DNA from: Chloroflexota bacterium
Lineage (GTDB): Bacteria > Chloroflexota > Anaerolineae > Promineifilales > Promineifilaceae
NCBI GenBank assembly: GCA_008501785.1
Contig: QQUD01000686.1
Location: forward strand, 1-7,095
Length of the DNA stretch: 7,095 nucleotides
Reading direction: 5' to 3'
The first letter of the stretch is position 1, and every line of letters starts with the position of its first letter. Of this stretch, positions 6,093 to 7,095 are shown piece after piece. Below the pieces are notes generated by a model. It did no database searches, was not told the DNA's origin, and was given only the letters and a program-made list of their open reading frames with translations. A program made the translations under genes and the position numbers.

Positions 6093-6130
6093 GACCAAAG
6101 AAGGGGACTGAAGCAGTCCGAAAACTGGTC
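6093..6130. terminator. Two-tier hairpin between convergent genes, possible terminator
   Basis: An outer stem GACCA (6093-6097) with TGGTC (6126-6130) encloses an inner perfect stem GGACTG (6105-6110) with CAGTCC (6114-6119) around the loop AAG. It starts 24 nt after the stop of the regulator. No T-run follows on the plus strand. On the minus strand CCTTCTTT follows the inner stem, so termination of the convergent genes is as plausible. Further weak stems follow at 6128-6152 and 6157-6174. Confidence 0.35.
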
Positions 6131-6200
6131 AGAATGGGGGCAGTCTCCTGACTGAAGGAGTGGAAACAAACTCCAGTGGAAAAAAAGAGGAGGTGACTTG

Positions 6201-6302
6201 TCATTTAGCTACGTTAATAGACCCGCCCGACATTATCTTAATTGCTTCAAATTTGATGGCTGACACCTTTTCCCTGCTACCTAATTCATTCGCGGACTTC
6301 AT
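6201..6302 (-). CDS. Possible small gene overlapping its upstream neighbour by ATGA, 33 aa
   Basis: The ATG at 6302-6300 overlaps the TGA (6301-6299) of the preceding minus-strand gene as ATGA, the usual geometry of translational coupling. The 33 residues include MKSANELGSREKVSAIKFEA and end SGGSINVAK. I recognise no family. The same frame extends upstream to an ATG at 6404 inside the neighbour, which would give 67 residues. I prefer the coupled start, but the reading may be chance or the remnant of a frameshifted tail. Confidence 0.3.
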   Translation of the reverse strand: MKSANELGSREKVSAIKFEAIKIMSGGSINVAK

Positions 6303-6703
6303 GCCGGAAGTCGAGACATTAGCCTCTGGATCGAGTCTTTGTTCTGGGACGCCAGGGTTAGATGTCGCTCTAAATCCGACAATAATGACTCCTCCGGTGA
6401 CCATTGGTAGTCTTTTTCCAGCAACATGGCTGCCACTGCGGCACCAACTTGGGCTTCAGGGCGTTTCAGCAGGGCGACTAATAATCTGATTATACGCGGC
6501 TTTTCTGATAGAAGACTGGCCTCGACCAGGCGTATGCACCATGCTGCGGGTTTGCTCTGCCAAGTGTTGAGTAAATGAGTCCAGTCGTCCTCTTGCAAGG
6601 TATCAAGTAGTATCCCCGCTTCCGATTTCACCTGGTCGCTCCAGAAATCCGAATTATAGTCTGGAGTCAGAACCTGGTTTAGTTTCTCTAATTTGTCTTC
6701 CAT
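6299..6703 (-). CDS. Unrecognised helical protein, 134 aa
   Basis: The ATG at 6703 gives 134 residues (MEDKLEKLNQVLTPDY at the start, SIQRLMSRLPA at the end). A longer in-frame reading to 6748 would overlap the upstream gene and is not preferred. TAGGAGA at 6722-6716 is the likely ribosome site, although the 12-nt spacing is long; its TAG is also the stop of the upstream gene, so the two are probably one operon. The protein appears wholly helical, with amphipathic stretches such as WCIRLVEASLLS, RIIRLLVALLKRPEAQV and GAAVAAMLLEKDY that resemble a HEAT-like solenoid. There is no signal peptide or clear membrane segment. I do not recognise the family. Its position after a larger exported-looking or proline-rich protein suggests an accessory partner, which is inference. 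Confidence 0.75.
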   Translation of the reverse strand: MEDKLEKLNQVLTPDYNSDFWSDQVKSEAGILLDTLQEDDWTHLLNTWQSKPAAWCIRLVEASLLSEKPRIIRLLVALLKRPEAQVGAAVAAMLLEKDYQWSPEESLLSDLERHLTLASQNKDSIQRLMSRLPA

Positions 6704-6719
6704 TTTTATTTCATATCTC

Positions 6720-7095
6720 CTAGGGAATCGTGGAAAAGCCCTCAGCATCTTGCGCCGGATGCACAGGATCCGGAGGAATCACATTCATGTTTGTTGGATA
6801 GGAACTGCTCAACTGGCCATTCGTGAGTACGGGGGCGGCAGGCGGAGGCGGCCGATTGAAGGTGACGTTTTCCTTTATGGCGATCCATACAACATTGTTA
6901 ATTATAAGCTGGTGTTTGGTCTCGATCTGCGTACCGTTGGGTGGGTTGTTGTTATTTGGGCGATCTCGAATCAAGGTTGCCGGTACGGCTGCGGTTTGAT
7001 CCCCAGCTTGGAGGATAGCGTCTTCAGACATGCCAGCAGGTGCCAAAGTACTGTTCTTGGCGGCAGATAGCACTGGTCCCGTCTGTCGGAAGTTG
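6720..7095 (-). CDS. C-terminal part of an unrecognised protein, start beyond the window
   Basis: The frame is open from the right edge to TAG at 6722-6720, giving 124 residues. No convincing start is needed inside the window, since the frame continues past 7095. The sequence includes AGMSEDAILQAGDQTAAVPA, then RDRPNNNNPPNG, a likely beta segment KHQLIINNVVWIAIKENVTF, and a proline-rich tail (NRPPPPAAP, IPPDPVHP). The Asn/Pro-rich linkers and beta strands suggest a modular or extracellular protein, but no family is recognised. The stop codon merges with the ribosome site of the next gene (16 nt gap), which supports co-transcription. The opposite-strand reading over the same bases has no such signals. 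Confidence 0.65.
   Translation of the reverse strand, partial: NFRQTGPVLSAAKNSTLAPAGMSEDAILQAGDQTAAVPATLIRDRPNNNNPPNGTQIETKHQLIINNVVWIAIKENVTFNRPPPPAAPVLTNGQLSSSYPTNMNVIPPDPVHPAQDAEGFSTIP

Noticed and set aside
6189..6196. Perfect Shine-Dalgarno-like GGAGGTGA on the plus strand
   Set aside because: The only candidate start downstream is a TTG too close to it, leading to a 21-codon frame. The plus-strand frame from 6160 starts before it. Taken as coincidence.
6160..6489. Plus-strand frame of 109 codons starting GTG
   Set aside because: It overlaps the minus-strand genes, which have coupling signals; the plus reading has no ribosome site in a sensible place and no family features.
6847..6854. 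GCGGCCGA as a ninth palindrome copy
   Set aside because: It has the CGGCCG centre but not the flanking A and T, so it is not counted.
6693..7070. Plus-strand frame of 125 codons
   Set aside because: It lies opposite the minus-strand partial gene, whose stop merges with the next ribosome site. The plus reading is Arg/Trp/Gly-rich as expected of a shadow frame.

Overview
The window looks like bacterial chromosome, most likely from a Chloroflexota (Anaerolineae-like) organism. That guess rests on two things: a 1201-residue BTAD/AAA/TPR regulator of a type common there, and a secreted SUMF1-fold protein with an extension motif I associate with that phylum. No rRNA or other marker gene confirms it. 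Composition is uneven. The flanks (1-1480 and 2070-2460) are AT-rich, while the large regulator is GC-rich with unusual local strand asymmetry.

Layout from left to right. Positions 1-1008 (minus) hold the N-terminal 336 residues of an exported SUMF1/formylglycine-generating-enzyme-fold protein that runs off the window. Positions 1009-1542 are non-coding, with a candidate promoter for that gene, a leader inverted repeat and a 73-nt hairpin. Positions 1543-2031 hold a broken, truncated copy of the N-terminus of the big regulator. It is interrupted at codon 5/6 by a 123-bp MITE-like element (1558-1680) with 17/18 terminal inverted repeats and a perfect 10-bp target duplication. Deleting the element and one repeat restores the reading frame exactly. 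Positions 2068-2280 (minus) encode a 70-residue protein whose promoter suggests an almost leaderless mRNA. Positions 2464-6069 encode the intact regulator: winged helix, BTAD, P-loop ATPase, TPR-like helices, then a second helix-turn-helix at the extreme C-terminus. Positions 6201-7095 (minus) hold a convergent, tightly packed set of two or three unrecognised genes.

The regulator and the pseudogene share the 5' leader as well as the coding start. A 24-bp identical block around the -10 contains the palindrome GCTAT-A-ATAGC in both copies. This is a tandem duplication in which one copy has died.

The most unusual signal is at DNA level. The palindrome ACGGCCGT, usually as AACGGCCGTT, occurs eight times between 2053 and 5631, where about 0.05 would be expected by chance. 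One copy is intergenic and one is in a different reading frame from the other six, so protein repetition does not explain it. At several copies the plus strand switches abruptly from G-rich to C-rich. This resembles a highly iterated palindrome, comparable in kind to cyanobacterial HIP1, and I do not know a description of it.
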